This document shows, piece after piece, positions 35,315-45,680 of a stretch of DNA of 64,000 bases. Made by a program: the position numbers and the translations under genes. The stretch is from positions 4,030,001 through 4,094,000 of the forward strand of contig NZ_CP107549.1 of the NCBI RefSeq assembly GCF_025837155.1, in the 5' to 3' direction. The notes beneath the pieces were generated by a model. That model made no database searches and was not told the DNA's origin. It saw nothing but the letters and a program-made list of their open reading frames with translations. This DNA is from Pseudomonas sp. Z8(2022). GTDB lineage: Bacteria; Pseudomonadota; Gammaproteobacteria; Pseudomonadales; Pseudomonadaceae. Position 1 is the first letter of the stretch; the number at the start of each line of letters is the position of its first letter.

Positions 35315-35368
35315 AAACCCTGAATATCCTGTAGGACATTCGCCATATTTCGATGGTTCAGGGTTTTT
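35315..35368. promoter_or_regulatory. Long-range inverted repeat with T-run
   Basis: AAACCCTGAA (35315-35324) pairs with TTCAGGGTTT (35357-35366) and ends in TTTTT on the plus strand. The 32-base loop holds a smaller palindrome TCCTGTAGGA. It lies between the small gene and the STAS-permease gene. It could be the 3' end of a short RNA transcribed rightward, or a structured leader of the small gene on the other strand. Confidence 0.4.
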
Positions 35369-35445
35369 CCGACGCCGGCAGAAAAGCGCAGCAGTCCGCA
35401 TGAGCACGCTGGCCTGAGGTGCCCGAGCGGCGCTAAGCTGTGCCG

Positions 35446-36585
35446 ATGACAACGCCCTATCTGACCTCGCAGCAGACCAGCAGCACGGACGCCGCCAGCG
35501 GCCTGCGGCTGGGTGGCGACTGGACGCTGGCCCACTACGCCCGGCTCGAACCTCAGGTACTGGCCCTGCGCGAACGTCTGCACGGCGAGGAACCTGTCGA
35601 CCTGACTGAGGTGACCGGGCTGGATACAGCCGGTGCGGCGCTGTTGGTGAAGTTGTTCGGCAGTGATCGCCTGCGCCAGCTCACGCAGCAGAGTTCGTTC
35701 GACGAACGACGCCGCGCCCTGCTGCTGACGGTGGCCGATGCCATGGCCGGCAGCCAGGAAACGCGATCCGAGCGGGAGCCTTCGGTACTGCGCGAGGTGC
35801 TTGGCCATATCGGTGAGGTGGTCGAGGGCATCTGGCACCAGGGCCGCGCGCTGCTCGGCTTCATGGGCCTGACCCTGGCCAGCATGTTGACGATCCTGAT
35901 AAACCCGAAGCGCTGGCGCCTGACCTCGCTGGCCGCGCATCTGGAACAATGCGGGCTCAACGCCGTGCCCATCGTCGCCCTGCTGACCTTCCTGGTGGGC
36001 GCGGTGGTGGCCTTTCTCGGCGCCACCATCCTTGCCGACTTCGGCGCCAGCATCTACACGGTGAACCTGGTGGCCTTCTCCTTCCTGCGTGAGTTCGGCG
36101 TACTGCTCACTGCCATTCTCATGGCCGGGCGTACCGCCAGCGCCTTCACCGCACAGATCGGCTCGATGAAGGCCAACGAGGAAATCGACGCCGTCCGCAC
36201 CCTGGGTCTGAGCCCGGTCGAGTTGCTGGTGCTGCCACGGGTGTTCGCCATGCTCATCGCCCTGCCGATCCTGACCTTCATCGCCATGCTCAGCGGCATG
36301 CTCGGCGGCGGTCTGGTCTGCGCCCTGTCCCTGGACATTCCGGCGACCATGTATCTGTCGATCCTGCAGGACAGCGACCTGCTGCGGCACTTTCTGGTCG
36401 GCCTGCTCAAGGCGCCGGTCTTCGCCTTCCTGATTGCCCTGATTGGCTGCCTGGAAGGCTTCAAGGTCAGCGGCAGCGCGCAATCGGTGGGCGAACACAC
36501 CACCTCGGCAGTGGTGCAGTCGATCTTCGTGGTCATCCTGCTCGACGCTTTGGCCGCGCTGTTCTTGATGGAGATGGGCTGGTGA
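35446..36585 (+). CDS. MlaE-type ABC permease with N-terminal STAS domain
   Basis: 379 residues. Residues about 15-100 form a degenerate STAS domain (DWTLAHYARLEPQV, DLTEVTGLDTAGAALLVKLF); the rest is an MlaE/YrbE permease with five or so membrane helices (VALLTFLVGAVVAFLGATIL, VLLTAILMAGRTASAFTAQIGSMKANEEIDA, LPILTFIAMLSGMLGGG). In E. coli the STAS protein is separate (MlaB); here it is fused. The track of genes permease-ATPase-MCE-lipoprotein forms one coupled operon for lipid traffic across the envelope. A GTG two codons upstream (35440) is an alternative start. Confidence 0.9.
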   Translation: MTTPYLTSQQTSSTDAASGLRLGGDWTLAHYARLEPQVLALRERLHGEEPVDLTEVTGLDTAGAALLVKLFGSDRLRQLTQQSSFDERRRALLLTVADAMAGSQETRSEREPSVLREVLGHIGEVVEGIWHQGRALLGFMGLTLASMLTILINPKRWRLTSLAAHLEQCGLNAVPIVALLTFLVGAVVAFLGATILADFGASIYTVNLVAFSFLREFGVLLTAILMAGRTASAFTAQIGSMKANEEIDAVRTLGLSPVELLVLPRVFAMLIALPILTFIAMLSGMLGGGLVCALSLDIPATMYLSILQDSDLLRHFLVGLLKAPVFAFLIALIGCLEGFKVSGSAQSVGEHTTSAVVQSIFVVILLDALAALFLMEMGW

Positions 36586-37367
36586 GTCGGGACAAGGTCA
36601 TCGAGGTGCGCGACCTGAGCAACCGCTTCGGCAGCCAGGTGGTGCACGAGCATCTGGATTTCGATCTTTACCGCGGCGAAATCCTAGGTGTGGTCGGCGG
36701 CTCGGGTACCGGCAAGTCGGTGCTGCTGCGCAGTATCGTCGGCCTGCGCCAGCCCAACGCCGGCACCGTGCGGGTGTTCGGCGAGGAGTTGCTGAGCCTG
36801 CCGGCCGAACGCCGCTCGCAGCTGGAGCAGCGCTTCGGTGTGCTCTACCAGCGCGGCGCGCTGTTCTCCTCGCTGACGGTCAGCGAGAACGTCGCCCTGC
36901 CGCTGATCGAGCATGCCGGCCTGTCACGCGCCGAGGCCGAGCGCCTGGCCCGGGTCAAGATCGCCCTGGCCGGCCTGCCCCAGGATGCGGGCAGCAAGTA
37001 CCCCAGCTCGCTGTCCGGCGGCATGGTCAAACGCGCTGCCCTGGCCCGCGCACTGGCGCTCGACCCGGATATCCTGTTTCTCGACGAGCCCACCGCCGGC
37101 CTCGACCCGATTGGCGCGGCGGCCTTCGACCAGTTGATCCGCACCCTCAACGACAGCCTGGGTCTGAGTGTACTCCTGGTGACCCACGACCTCGACACGC
37201 TCTACAGCATCTGCGACCGCGTCGCGGTGCTGGCGCGAAAGAAGGTGCTGGTGGCCGACCGCCTGGACGTGGTGGCAGCCACCGACGACACCTGGATTCA
37301 GGAGTATTTTCACGGCCCGCGTGGACGCGCGGCCGCACAAGCCGCCGCGGCGGCAGGGAGTCGATGA
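36582..37367 (+). CDS. MlaF-type ABC transporter ATPase
   Basis: 261 residues. Walker A GGSGTGKSVLL, signature SLSGGMVKRAALARAL, Walker B DILFLDEPTAGLDP, and H-loop LLVTHDLDTL; the SGGMVKR form is typical of MlaF rather than importer ATPases. It starts with GTG overlapping the permease stop by four bases. The C-terminal Ala-rich tail (RGRAAAQAAAAAGSR) is unusual but short. Confidence 0.93.
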   Translation: MSRDKVIEVRDLSNRFGSQVVHEHLDFDLYRGEILGVVGGSGTGKSVLLRSIVGLRQPNAGTVRVFGEELLSLPAERRSQLEQRFGVLYQRGALFSSLTVSENVALPLIEHAGLSRAEAERLARVKIALAGLPQDAGSKYPSSLSGGMVKRAALARALALDPDILFLDEPTAGLDPIGAAAFDQLIRTLNDSLGLSVLLVTHDLDTLYSICDRVAVLARKKVLVADRLDVVAATDDTWIQEYFHGPRGRAAAQAAAAAGSR

Positions 37368-38285
37368 ATGGAACCCAGAGCCCATCACGTTCTGATCGGC
37401 CTGTTCACAGTGCTCACGGTAGGCGCCGCGCTGCTGTTCGGCCTGTGGCTGAACAAGTCCGGTGCAGACCGCGCCTTTACCGATTACGAGGTGATCTTCA
37501 ACGAAGCAGTCACCGGTCTGTCGCAGGGCAGCGCCGTGCAGTACAGCGGGATCAAGGTCGGTGACGTGATCAGCCTCGGCCTCGATCCCGACGACCCGCG
37601 CACGGTGCGCGCACGCATCCGCATCGCCGGCCACACACCGATCAAGCAGGACACCCGCGCACGCCTGGCGATCACCGGAATTACCGGCCTGGCGGTGATC
37701 CAGCTCTATAGCGGCACTCCGGAAAGCCCGCCGCTCGTGGGCAAGGATGGCGCGCCGGGGGTCATCGTCGCCGACCGTTCGCCGCTATCGCGGCTGATGG
37801 CCAATGGCGAGGATCTGGTAAGCAGCATCACCCGCCTGCTCAACCGCGCCAACAACCTGCTCTCGCGGGAGAACGCCGAGCGCGTGTCGCGCACCCTGGA
37901 CAACCTCGAACAGGCCACCGCCGGCATCGCCGAGCAGCGTGACGACCTGGCCGAAGCCCTGCGCCAGACCAGCGCTGCCACCCGTGAAGCCGCGGCGCTG
38001 ATGGCGAATGCCAATCAGCTCCTCGACCGTCAGGGTAGCCAGGTGCTGGAGAGTGCCGAACGCCTGATGGTCTCGCTGGAACGCAGCAGCCAGACCATCG
38101 AACAGTTGTTGCAGAACAATCGCGGCGCGCTGGACAGCGGCCTGCAGGGCCTCAGCGATCTGGGCCCGACGATCAGTGAACTGCGCGAAACCCTCGGCGC
38201 CCTGCGCGGCTTCTCACGCCGCCTGGAGCAGGACCCCAGCGGCTACCTGCTGCGCAGCGACAGCATCAAGGAGTTCAAACCATGA
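37368..38285 (+). CDS. MCE/MlaD-type substrate-binding protein
   Basis: 305 residues: one N-terminal membrane helix (about 8-28), one MCE domain (about 38-115; YEVIFNEAVTGLSQGSAVQYSGIKVGDV, ITGITGLAVIQLYSG), and a long helical region (about 145-290) that in relatives forms part of a hexameric periplasmic channel. It starts immediately after the ATPase stop (TGAATG). Role in phospholipid or other hydrophobic-molecule transport is inferred from the family. Confidence 0.92.
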   Translation: MEPRAHHVLIGLFTVLTVGAALLFGLWLNKSGADRAFTDYEVIFNEAVTGLSQGSAVQYSGIKVGDVISLGLDPDDPRTVRARIRIAGHTPIKQDTRARLAITGITGLAVIQLYSGTPESPPLVGKDGAPGVIVADRSPLSRLMANGEDLVSSITRLLNRANNLLSRENAERVSRTLDNLEQATAGIAEQRDDLAEALRQTSAATREAAALMANANQLLDRQGSQVLESAERLMVSLERSSQTIEQLLQNNRGALDSGLQGLSDLGPTISELRETLGALRGFSRRLEQDPSGYLLRSDSIKEFKP

Positions 38286-38892
38286 AGCGCCTCACCCTGT
38301 TGCTGGCGGCCACCCTGCTCGGCGCCTGCTCGATCCTGCCGCAGAGTGAACCGCTGGATGTCTACCTGCTGCCGGCCACCGAACTGCCTGCGCAGACGCA
38401 ACACGTCGACTGGTCGCTGCGGGTAGGCAGTCCGGTCAGCAACCAGTTGCTCGACGGTACACGCATCGTCGTGATGCCCGAGCCCGGACGGATCAATACC
38501 TACCAGGGCGTGCGCTGGAGCGAGCGCACCCCGCAGTTGCTGCGCGGCCGCCTGCTCGACGCTTTTCAGGATGACGGCCGGATTCAGGCGCTGAGCAACG
38601 AGGACCAGCGCCTGCAAGCCGACCTGGAACTGGTCAGCGACCTGCGCAGCTTCCACAGCGAATACCGCGACGGCATCCCGCACGCGCTGATCCGCCTCGA
38701 GGTCAGTCTGGTCGATGCGCGCAGCCAGCAGATTATCGCCAGCCGCCGCTTCAGCGTCAGTCAGGCAGCTGGCGACACCTCGATTGCGGCGGTGGTGGCG
38801 GCTTTCGGTCAGGCCGCAGATCAGGTGGCCCGTGAGTTGGTAGACTGGACACTGGCCGCAGGACAACGCAGCCGGGACGGCCTCACGGAGCC

Positions 38893-38896
<4 letters not shown>
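38282..38896 (+). CDS. ABC-type transport auxiliary lipoprotein (PqiC-like)
   Basis: 204 residues with a lipoprotein signal: MKRLTLLLAATLLGAC, lipidated Cys16. The mature part belongs to the ABC_trans_aux family (YLLPATELPAQ, IVVMPEPGRINTYQGVRWSERTPQLL), outer-membrane lipoproteins that complete MCE transport systems. Overlaps the MCE gene by four bases. Its stop codon shares the sequence CTAG with the stop of the convergent RecQ-family gene. Confidence 0.9.
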
Positions 38897-40821
<1,925 letters not shown>

Positions 40822-40880
40822 GCGCTGTCACTCCGTTGACCGACGAATGAACACCCACCATAACGGCAAAGCGAGCGAAG

Positions 40881-40942
40881 GCGTAGCCCGGATGCAATCC
40901 GGGAAGGGTGACCGGCCACCCCGGATTGCATCCGGGCTACGC
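40881..40942. repeat. Inverted repeat GTAGCCCGGAT family, full pair
   Basis: 23-base perfect arms (40881-40903 and 40920-40942) containing GCGTAGCCCGGATGCAATCC and its reverse, with a 16-base spacer, between recQ and pckA. A partial pair of the same family is at 44608-44648 and a single copy at 29621. Confidence 0.85.
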
Positions 40943-40962
40943 AGCCAGCACGCCATAAATGA

Positions 40963-40986
40963 CAAAGCCGCCCGAAGGCGGCCTTG
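40963..40986 (-). terminator. Terminator of pckA
   Basis: On the minus strand: GCCGCC, TTCG loop, GGCGGC, then TTTGTCA. A six-base GC stem with the stable tetraloop, about 20 bases past the pckA stop. Confidence 0.75.
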
Positions 40987-41005
40987 TCAGAGAGCGCGGC
41001 TCAAC

Positions 41006-42547
41006 TTACAGCTGCGGACCGGCGTTCTTGATCGCTTCGCTGACATCGAACTTCTGGAAGTTGTCGATGAACAGCTTGGCCAGGCCCTTGGCGGCTTCGT
41101 CGTAGGCGTTCTTGTCAGCCCAGGTGTTACGCGGGTTGAGCAGGTTGGTCTCGACGCCCGGAACGGCCTTCGGCACGTCCAGGTTGATGATCGGCAGGTG
41201 CTCGGTCTCGGCACCGACCAGCGCGCCGCTCTGGATGGCAGCAATCACGCCACGGGTGGTGGGGATGTTGAAACGCTTGCCGACGCCGTAGCCGCCGCCG
41301 GTCCAGCCGGTGTTGACCAGGTAGACCTTGGAGCCGAAGGCATTGATGCGCTTGATCAGCAGCTCGGCGTAGACACCGGCCGGACGCGGGAAGAACGGCG
41401 CGCCGAAGCAGGTGGAGAAGGTCGACTTGATGCCGCCGCCGGAACCCATTTCGGTGGAACCGACCAGTGCGGTGTAGCCGGACAGGAAGTGGTAGGCCGC
41501 CTGCTCGTTGTTGAGGATCGACACCGGCGGCAGTACGCCGGTCAGGTCGCAGGTCAGGAAGATAACGGCATTCGGCTCGCCGCCCAGGTTCTTCTCGCTG
41601 CGCTTCTCGACATACTCCAGCGGATAGGCGGCGCGGCTGTTCTGGGTCAGGCTGTCGTCGGAGTAATCCGGCACGCGGTTGTCGTCGAGTACAACGTTTT
41701 CCAGCACGGTACCGAACTGGATGGCTTTCCAGATCACCGGCTCGTTCTTCTCGGACAGATCGATGCACTTGGCATAGCAACCGCCTTCGATGTTGAACAC
41801 CACGCCTTCGCCCCAGCCGTGCTCGTCGTCACCGATCAGGTAGCGCGACTCGTCGGCCGACAGGGTGGTCTTGCCGGTGCCGGACAGGCCGAAGAACAGG
41901 GTCACGTCGCCTTCTTCGCCAATGTTGGCGGCGCAGTGCATCGGCAGCACGTCTTTTTCCGGCAGCAGGAAGTTCTGCACGGAGAACATGGCCTTCTTCA
42001 TTTCACCGGCGTAACGCATGCCGGCGATCAGCACCTTGCGCTGGGCGAAGTTGATGATCACGCAGCCATCGGAATTGGTGCCGTCACGCTCGGGCACGCA
42101 CTCGAAGTTGGCGACGTTGAGGATCTGCCACTCGGCCTTGGCGGATGGGTTGTAGCGGGCCGGGTTGATGAACAGCTGACGACCGAACAGGTTCTGCCAG
42201 GCGGTGGCGGTGGTCATCTTCACCGGCAGGTAGTGTTCTTCGGCGGAGCCAACGTGCACGAAGGAGACAAAGTGCTCCTGGGCGTTGTTGAAGGCTTCCA
42301 CGCGGTCCCACAGGGCATCGAACTTGTCGGCAGGGAATGGACGGTTGATGTTGCCCCAGGCGATCTGCGCCTCGGTGCTCGGCTCCTGAACGATGAAGCG
42401 ATCTGCCGGCGAGCGGCCAGTACGGTGGCCGGTACGAACGACCAGCGCGCCGTTGGCGGCCAGTTCCCCTTCACCACGGCGAATGGCTTCTTCGACCAGT
42501 TGCGCGGCGCTGATGTCGGTGTACACGGCGTTGTTGGCTTGCGTCAT
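41006..42547 (-). CDS. pckA: Phosphoenolpyruvate carboxykinase (ATP)
   Basis: Converts oxaloacetate and ATP to phosphoenolpyruvate, CO2 and ADP, the first committed step of gluconeogenesis. 513 residues from MTQANNAVYTDI, the known Pseudomonas length; the upstream open frame overlaps hslO and is excluded. P-loop FFGLSGTGKTTLS, metal/substrate motif MHCAANIGEEGDV, Mg-binding LIGDDEHGW, and CDLTGVLPP. It has its own promoter region and terminator. Confidence 0.97.
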   Translation of the reverse strand: MTQANNAVYTDISAAQLVEEAIRRGEGELAANGALVVRTGHRTGRSPADRFIVQEPSTEAQIAWGNINRPFPADKFDALWDRVEAFNNAQEHFVSFVHVGSAEEHYLPVKMTTATAWQNLFGRQLFINPARYNPSAKAEWQILNVANFECVPERDGTNSDGCVIINFAQRKVLIAGMRYAGEMKKAMFSVQNFLLPEKDVLPMHCAANIGEEGDVTLFFGLSGTGKTTLSADESRYLIGDDEHGWGEGVVFNIEGGCYAKCIDLSEKNEPVIWKAIQFGTVLENVVLDDNRVPDYSDDSLTQNSRAAYPLEYVEKRSEKNLGGEPNAVIFLTCDLTGVLPPVSILNNEQAAYHFLSGYTALVGSTEMGSGGGIKSTFSTCFGAPFFPRPAGVYAELLIKRINAFGSKVYLVNTGWTGGGYGVGKRFNIPTTRGVIAAIQSGALVGAETEHLPIINLDVPKAVPGVETNLLNPRNTWADKNAYDEAAKGLAKLFIDNFQKFDVSEAIKNAGPQL

Positions 42548-42587
42548 GAGGGTCCCCGTCGGCCGCTGGCCGAGTCTTCCGAACGTT

Positions 42588-42662
42588 GTGTAGTACAGGG
42601 GCAACTGCACTACACGGTAAAAAAGTCGCGGGAGTATGCCAGAAAAGCGAACTGCTTGGCAG
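42588..42662 (-). promoter_or_regulatory. Candidate pckA promoter and inverted repeat
   Basis: On the minus strand CTGCCA (42657-42662) and CATACT (42633-42638) are spaced by 18 bases and resemble sigma-70 boxes. Just downstream, GTGTAGT (42588-42594) and ACTACAC (42609-42615) form an inverted repeat with a 14-base spacer, lying in the predicted leader. It could be an operator or a leader hairpin for control by carbon source. Confidence 0.4.
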
Positions 42663-42704
42663 CCTCCGATCCGATAGAGAACGGCTATCGTTGCGAAAAG
42701 TTCA

Positions 42705-43592
42705 TCAATGGCGGGTCTGCGACGGCGCCTCGCTGCCGGCACCGGCGAACAGCTGGCTGATGTCGGCGGCATCGAAGACATAACGCTCGTTGCAGAACTG
42801 GCAATCGATCACCACACTGCCGCCCTGCTCGGCCAGCAGCAGTTCGGCATCAGCCTGGCCAAGGCTGGCCAGGGCGCTGGCAGAGCGCTCGCGCGAGCAG
42901 CTGCAACGGAACTGCAGCGGCTGCTCGTCGAACAGGCGCACGTTCTCCTGGTGATACAGACGATGCAGCAGGGTCGGATTGTCCAGCCCCAGCAGCTCTT
43001 CGGCGGTGAGGGTGTCGGCCAGGGTCAGCACATGATTCCAGCTCTCGGCGCGCTCCTGCGGCTCGGTCTGATGGTGCGGCGGCAGCTGTTGCAGGAGCAG
43101 ACCCCGGGCACGCTGGCCGTCTGCCTTGAGCCAGAAGCGGGTCGGCAACTGCTCGGAACTGGCGAAGTAGTTGGACAGGCACTCGGCAAGGTCCACGCCG
43201 TCCAGATCGACGATGCCCTGGTAACGCTGACCACGGGCCGGGTCGATGGTGATGGCCAGCACACCATTGGGCATCAGGCTCTGCAGGTCGGCATCGGCGC
43301 CGATCTGTTCGGCATCGTAGCGGGCGATACCACGCAGCTCACGGGCACTGGAGCACTCGACCATCAACAGCGACAGCGGGCCTTCGGCGCGTGCCTGCAG
43401 CACCAGCAGGCCATCGAACTTCAGTGTGCCGACCAGCAGCGCAGCGGCGGCCATCATCTCGCCGAGCAGTTGCGCCACCGGCTGCGGGTAGTCGTGCTTG
43501 GCCAGCACATGGGCGTAGCTCTCGCGCAGAGCGACCATTTCACCGCGCACATCGGTGTCGTCGAACAGAAAGCGTTGACTGAAGTCGTTCAT
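42705..43592 (-). CDS. hslO: Hsp33 redox-regulated chaperone
   Basis: Holdase chaperone switched on by oxidation. 295 residues from MNDFSQRFLFDDTDVRGEMV. The C-terminal zinc-binding redox switch is RCSCSRE and DCQFCNERY (CxC and CxxC). The open frame to 43679 gives 29 unconserved residues and was dropped. Located between pckA and a PAP2 phosphatase; hslR, its classic heat-shock partner, is 1 kb away on the same strand. Confidence 0.95.
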   Translation of the reverse strand: MNDFSQRFLFDDTDVRGEMVALRESYAHVLAKHDYPQPVAQLLGEMMAAAALLVGTLKFDGLLVLQARAEGPLSLLMVECSSARELRGIARYDAEQIGADADLQSLMPNGVLAITIDPARGQRYQGIVDLDGVDLAECLSNYFASSEQLPTRFWLKADGQRARGLLLQQLPPHHQTEPQERAESWNHVLTLADTLTAEELLGLDNPTLLHRLYHQENVRLFDEQPLQFRCSCSRERSASALASLGQADAELLLAEQGGSVVIDCQFCNERYVFDAADISQLFAGAGSEAPSQTRH

Positions 43593-43807
43593 AGCAGCTG
43601 GCCCGGGGTCTGAAAAAAGGCTGGCGATTTTATGCACAAACGCCGGCACAACCAAGGCCCGACCGTCATGTGCGGGCATTCACAGTCCCGGCAACAGCCC
43701 TGAACATCGACTGAACGACCAGGCTGCAGCCTTTGCACTATCGTCAACACGGCCTATCATCCGCGCGCCCGAGGCAGGGCCTGTCATACATTCCAGAGGG
43801 ATCTTCC
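43593..43807. other. Divergent region hslO / PAP2 gene
   Basis: 215 bases holding both promoters. No clear operator or small ORF with a ribosome site was seen. AGAGGG precedes the PAP2 gene ATG by eight bases. Confidence 0.35.
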
Positions 43808-44602
43808 ATGTCGAGCACATTCATCAATCGCCAATGGCACCCACGCGCCCTGCTGGTCTGCCATATCGTGGCCATCGTGCTACTCGCCAGCTGGCTGTGG
43901 CAGCCCACCCGTGAACTGTGGAACGCCTTCGATCTGTGGCTGTTCAAACTGCTCAACGATCCGGTACATGCTGGCGGCCTGTGGGCGCATATCTGGGCGA
44001 TCGGCAGCATGCGTCCGGTCGATGCCGGCGTCGGCGTGGTGATGCTGGTGGTGATGCTCAAGGCCGATCTGATCTTTACCGGCGCACAGGTGCGTCGCGC
44101 GCTGTTCGCCTTTCTCGTGGCTCTGATCGTGATGCTGCTGATGCGCGTGCTGTTCGCCGACCTGATCGAATACATGGGCTGGCAACACGCCAGCCCGTCG
44201 CTGGTGGTGGAGGGCAGCGCGCGCCTGACGGAATTGTTCCCGGCCTGGGAAGAGCGCTGGGACCTGAAGGACAGCGCCAGCCGCAGCTTCCCCGGCGATC
44301 ATGCCTCCGTGTTGCTGATCTGGGCCTACTTCATGAGCTTCTTCGCCCGCGGCTGGCGTCTGCTGCTGGTCTGGGCGATTACCTTGATCGGCATTCTGCC
44401 GCGCCTGGTGGCCGGCGCCCACTGGGGCGCGGATGCCTTCGTAGGCGGTGTGTTCCTCAGCCTGCTGGCCCTGGCCTGGAGCTGCTACACCCCGCTGGGT
44501 TATCACGCCAGCGAATGGCTGGAGAAGATCACCCTGCCGATCACCTCGCGCCTGGCCAGACTGCCGCTGCTGGGCCGCATGAGCATCATCAGCGGGCGCT
44601 GA
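43808..44602 (+). CDS. PAP2-family membrane phosphatase / phosphotransferase
   Basis: 264 residues from MSSTFINRQWHP with about six membrane helices (CHIVAIVLLASWLW, VGVVMLVVMLKADLIF, LFAFLVALIVMLLMRVLF, LLLVWAITLIGILP). Phosphatase motifs SRSFPGDHAS and RLVAGAHWGADAFVGG carry the catalytic His pair. Family members include lipid A 1-phosphotransferases (LpxT) and undecaprenyl-pyrophosphate phosphatases; this could be either and I cannot choose from sequence alone. The frame is open from 43733, but an AGAGGG site favours this start. Confidence 0.85.
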   Translation: MSSTFINRQWHPRALLVCHIVAIVLLASWLWQPTRELWNAFDLWLFKLLNDPVHAGGLWAHIWAIGSMRPVDAGVGVVMLVVMLKADLIFTGAQVRRALFAFLVALIVMLLMRVLFADLIEYMGWQHASPSLVVEGSARLTELFPAWEERWDLKDSASRSFPGDHASVLLIWAYFMSFFARGWRLLLVWAITLIGILPRLVAGAHWGADAFVGGVFLSLLALAWSCYTPLGYHASEWLEKITLPITSRLARLPLLGRMSIISGR

Positions 44603-44607
44603 CCCGG

Positions 44608-44648
44608 GTAGCCCGGATGCCTGATTCCCCGGATTTCATCCGGGCTAC
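44608..44648. repeat. Inverted repeat GTAGCCCGGAT family, partial pair
   Basis: Twelve-base perfect arms GTAGCCCGGATG / CATCCGGGCTAC with CCGGATTTCATCCGGG-like core, between the convergent PAP2 and hslR genes. It is the same family as 40881-40942. Confidence 0.8.
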
Positions 44649-44667
44649 AGACAACCCGACTCGCTCT

Positions 44668-45096
44668 CTAATCCTCATCCGCCCAGGGGTGGCGCAGGCC
44701 ACCTTCCTGCTGTTCATTGAACTGATGGATCTGCCGGCGCTGCTTCTTGCTCGGCCGGCCATCGGTCTGCACGCCCGCTCCTCCCGCCTTGCGCATGGCC
44801 GCGGCCTGCTCGCGGCGGGCGATGCTCTCTTCGGTCTCGCGATACAGCAGCTGCGCCTCCGGAGCTCCACGGCGCACGGCTGACAGCGCCAGCACGACCA
44901 CGGTGCGCTCGTCGAAGCCGGTGCGCAGCACGTACTCATCGCCGACCTTCGGCTCCTTGCCCGGCTTGCAGCGATCACCACGGTGATGCACCTTGCCACC
45001 TTCTATAGCGGCCTTGGCCAGCGCGCGGGTCTTGTAGAAACGCGCCGCCCACAGCCATTTGTCCAGGCGCACCTTGTCGTCGTCTTTTTCGCTCAT
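44668..45096 (-). CDS. hslR: HslR (Hsp15), S4-domain ribosome-associated heat-shock protein
   Basis: Recycles stalled 50S subunits carrying nascent chains in E. coli. 142 residues from MSEKDDDKVRLDKWLWAARF. The S4 RNA-binding domain covers about 10-65 (RLDKWLWAARFYKTRALA, KVHHRGDRCKPG), followed by a basic C-terminus (GRPSKKQRRQIHQF). The in-frame start at 45177 adds Cys-rich residues without family support. Divergent from rimB. Confidence 0.93.
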   Translation of the reverse strand: MSEKDDDKVRLDKWLWAARFYKTRALAKAAIEGGKVHHRGDRCKPGKEPKVGDEYVLRTGFDERTVVVLALSAVRRGAPEAQLLYRETEESIARREQAAAMRKAGGAGVQTDGRPSKKQRRQIHQFNEQQEGGLRHPWADED

Positions 45097-45209
45097 CTCA
45101 CACTCTGAAGGGGTTTGGCATTCGCACGCGCGGCGGATGCAGTTGTCACCCGACGCAACTAGAATGCGCGGAATCATAGGCGTTGTACGCCGCAGGGGAC
45201 ACTCTAACC

Positions 45210-45680
45210 TTGAAGACTTTCGACCAGCTCAGCGTGATCGGCCTGCGCGAGTGGATCAATCTGCCCGAGCTCGGCATCATCGGCCTGCGCGCCAAGATCG
45301 ACACCGGCGCCAGCACCTCGAGCCTGCACGCCAGCGATATCCAGCCGTTCCAGCGTGATGGCGAGGACTGGGTGCGCTTCACTGCCTACCTCGGCACCCA
45401 GGTGCAGCGCCGCCATCGCTGCGAGGCGCCGCTGGTGTCGGTCAAACGCATCAAGAGCTCCAATGGCCAGGCGCAGAGCCGCTACGTGATCCGTACCGAA
45501 CTGGCGCTGGGCAATCTGCTGTGGCCGGTGGAATTCACCCTGGCCTGTCGCAAGACCATGCGTTATCGCGTGCTACTCGGTTCCAAGGCGCTGATCACCG
45601 GCCAACTGGTGGTCAATCCTGCTCTCAGCTATGTGCAGGACAAACCCTCACTTTCCTCGTCCCTCTCAGGTGCCCAATGA
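45210..45680 (+). CDS. rimB: RimB, retropepsin-like protease of the rim operon
   Basis: ATP-dependent zinc protease family (DUF785), partner of RimK, which adds glutamates to ribosomal protein S6. 156 residues from the TTG at 45210 (reads KTFDQLSVIGLREW after the initiator), with AGGGGAC upstream; an alternative TTG at 45183 lies in the same frame. The aspartyl-protease-like motif is AKIDTGASTSSLHA. Coupled to rimK by ATGA, as in rimABK operons of pseudomonads. Confidence 0.88.
   Translation: MKTFDQLSVIGLREWINLPELGIIGLRAKIDTGASTSSLHASDIQPFQRDGEDWVRFTAYLGTQVQRRHRCEAPLVSVKRIKSSNGQAQSRYVIRTELALGNLLWPVEFTLACRKTMRYRVLLGSKALITGQLVVNPALSYVQDKPSLSSSLSGAQ

Noticed and set aside
42588..42615. HexR operator upstream of pckA
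   Set aside because: Half-sites resemble HexR sites but the spacer is 14 bases instead of about 3 to 8.
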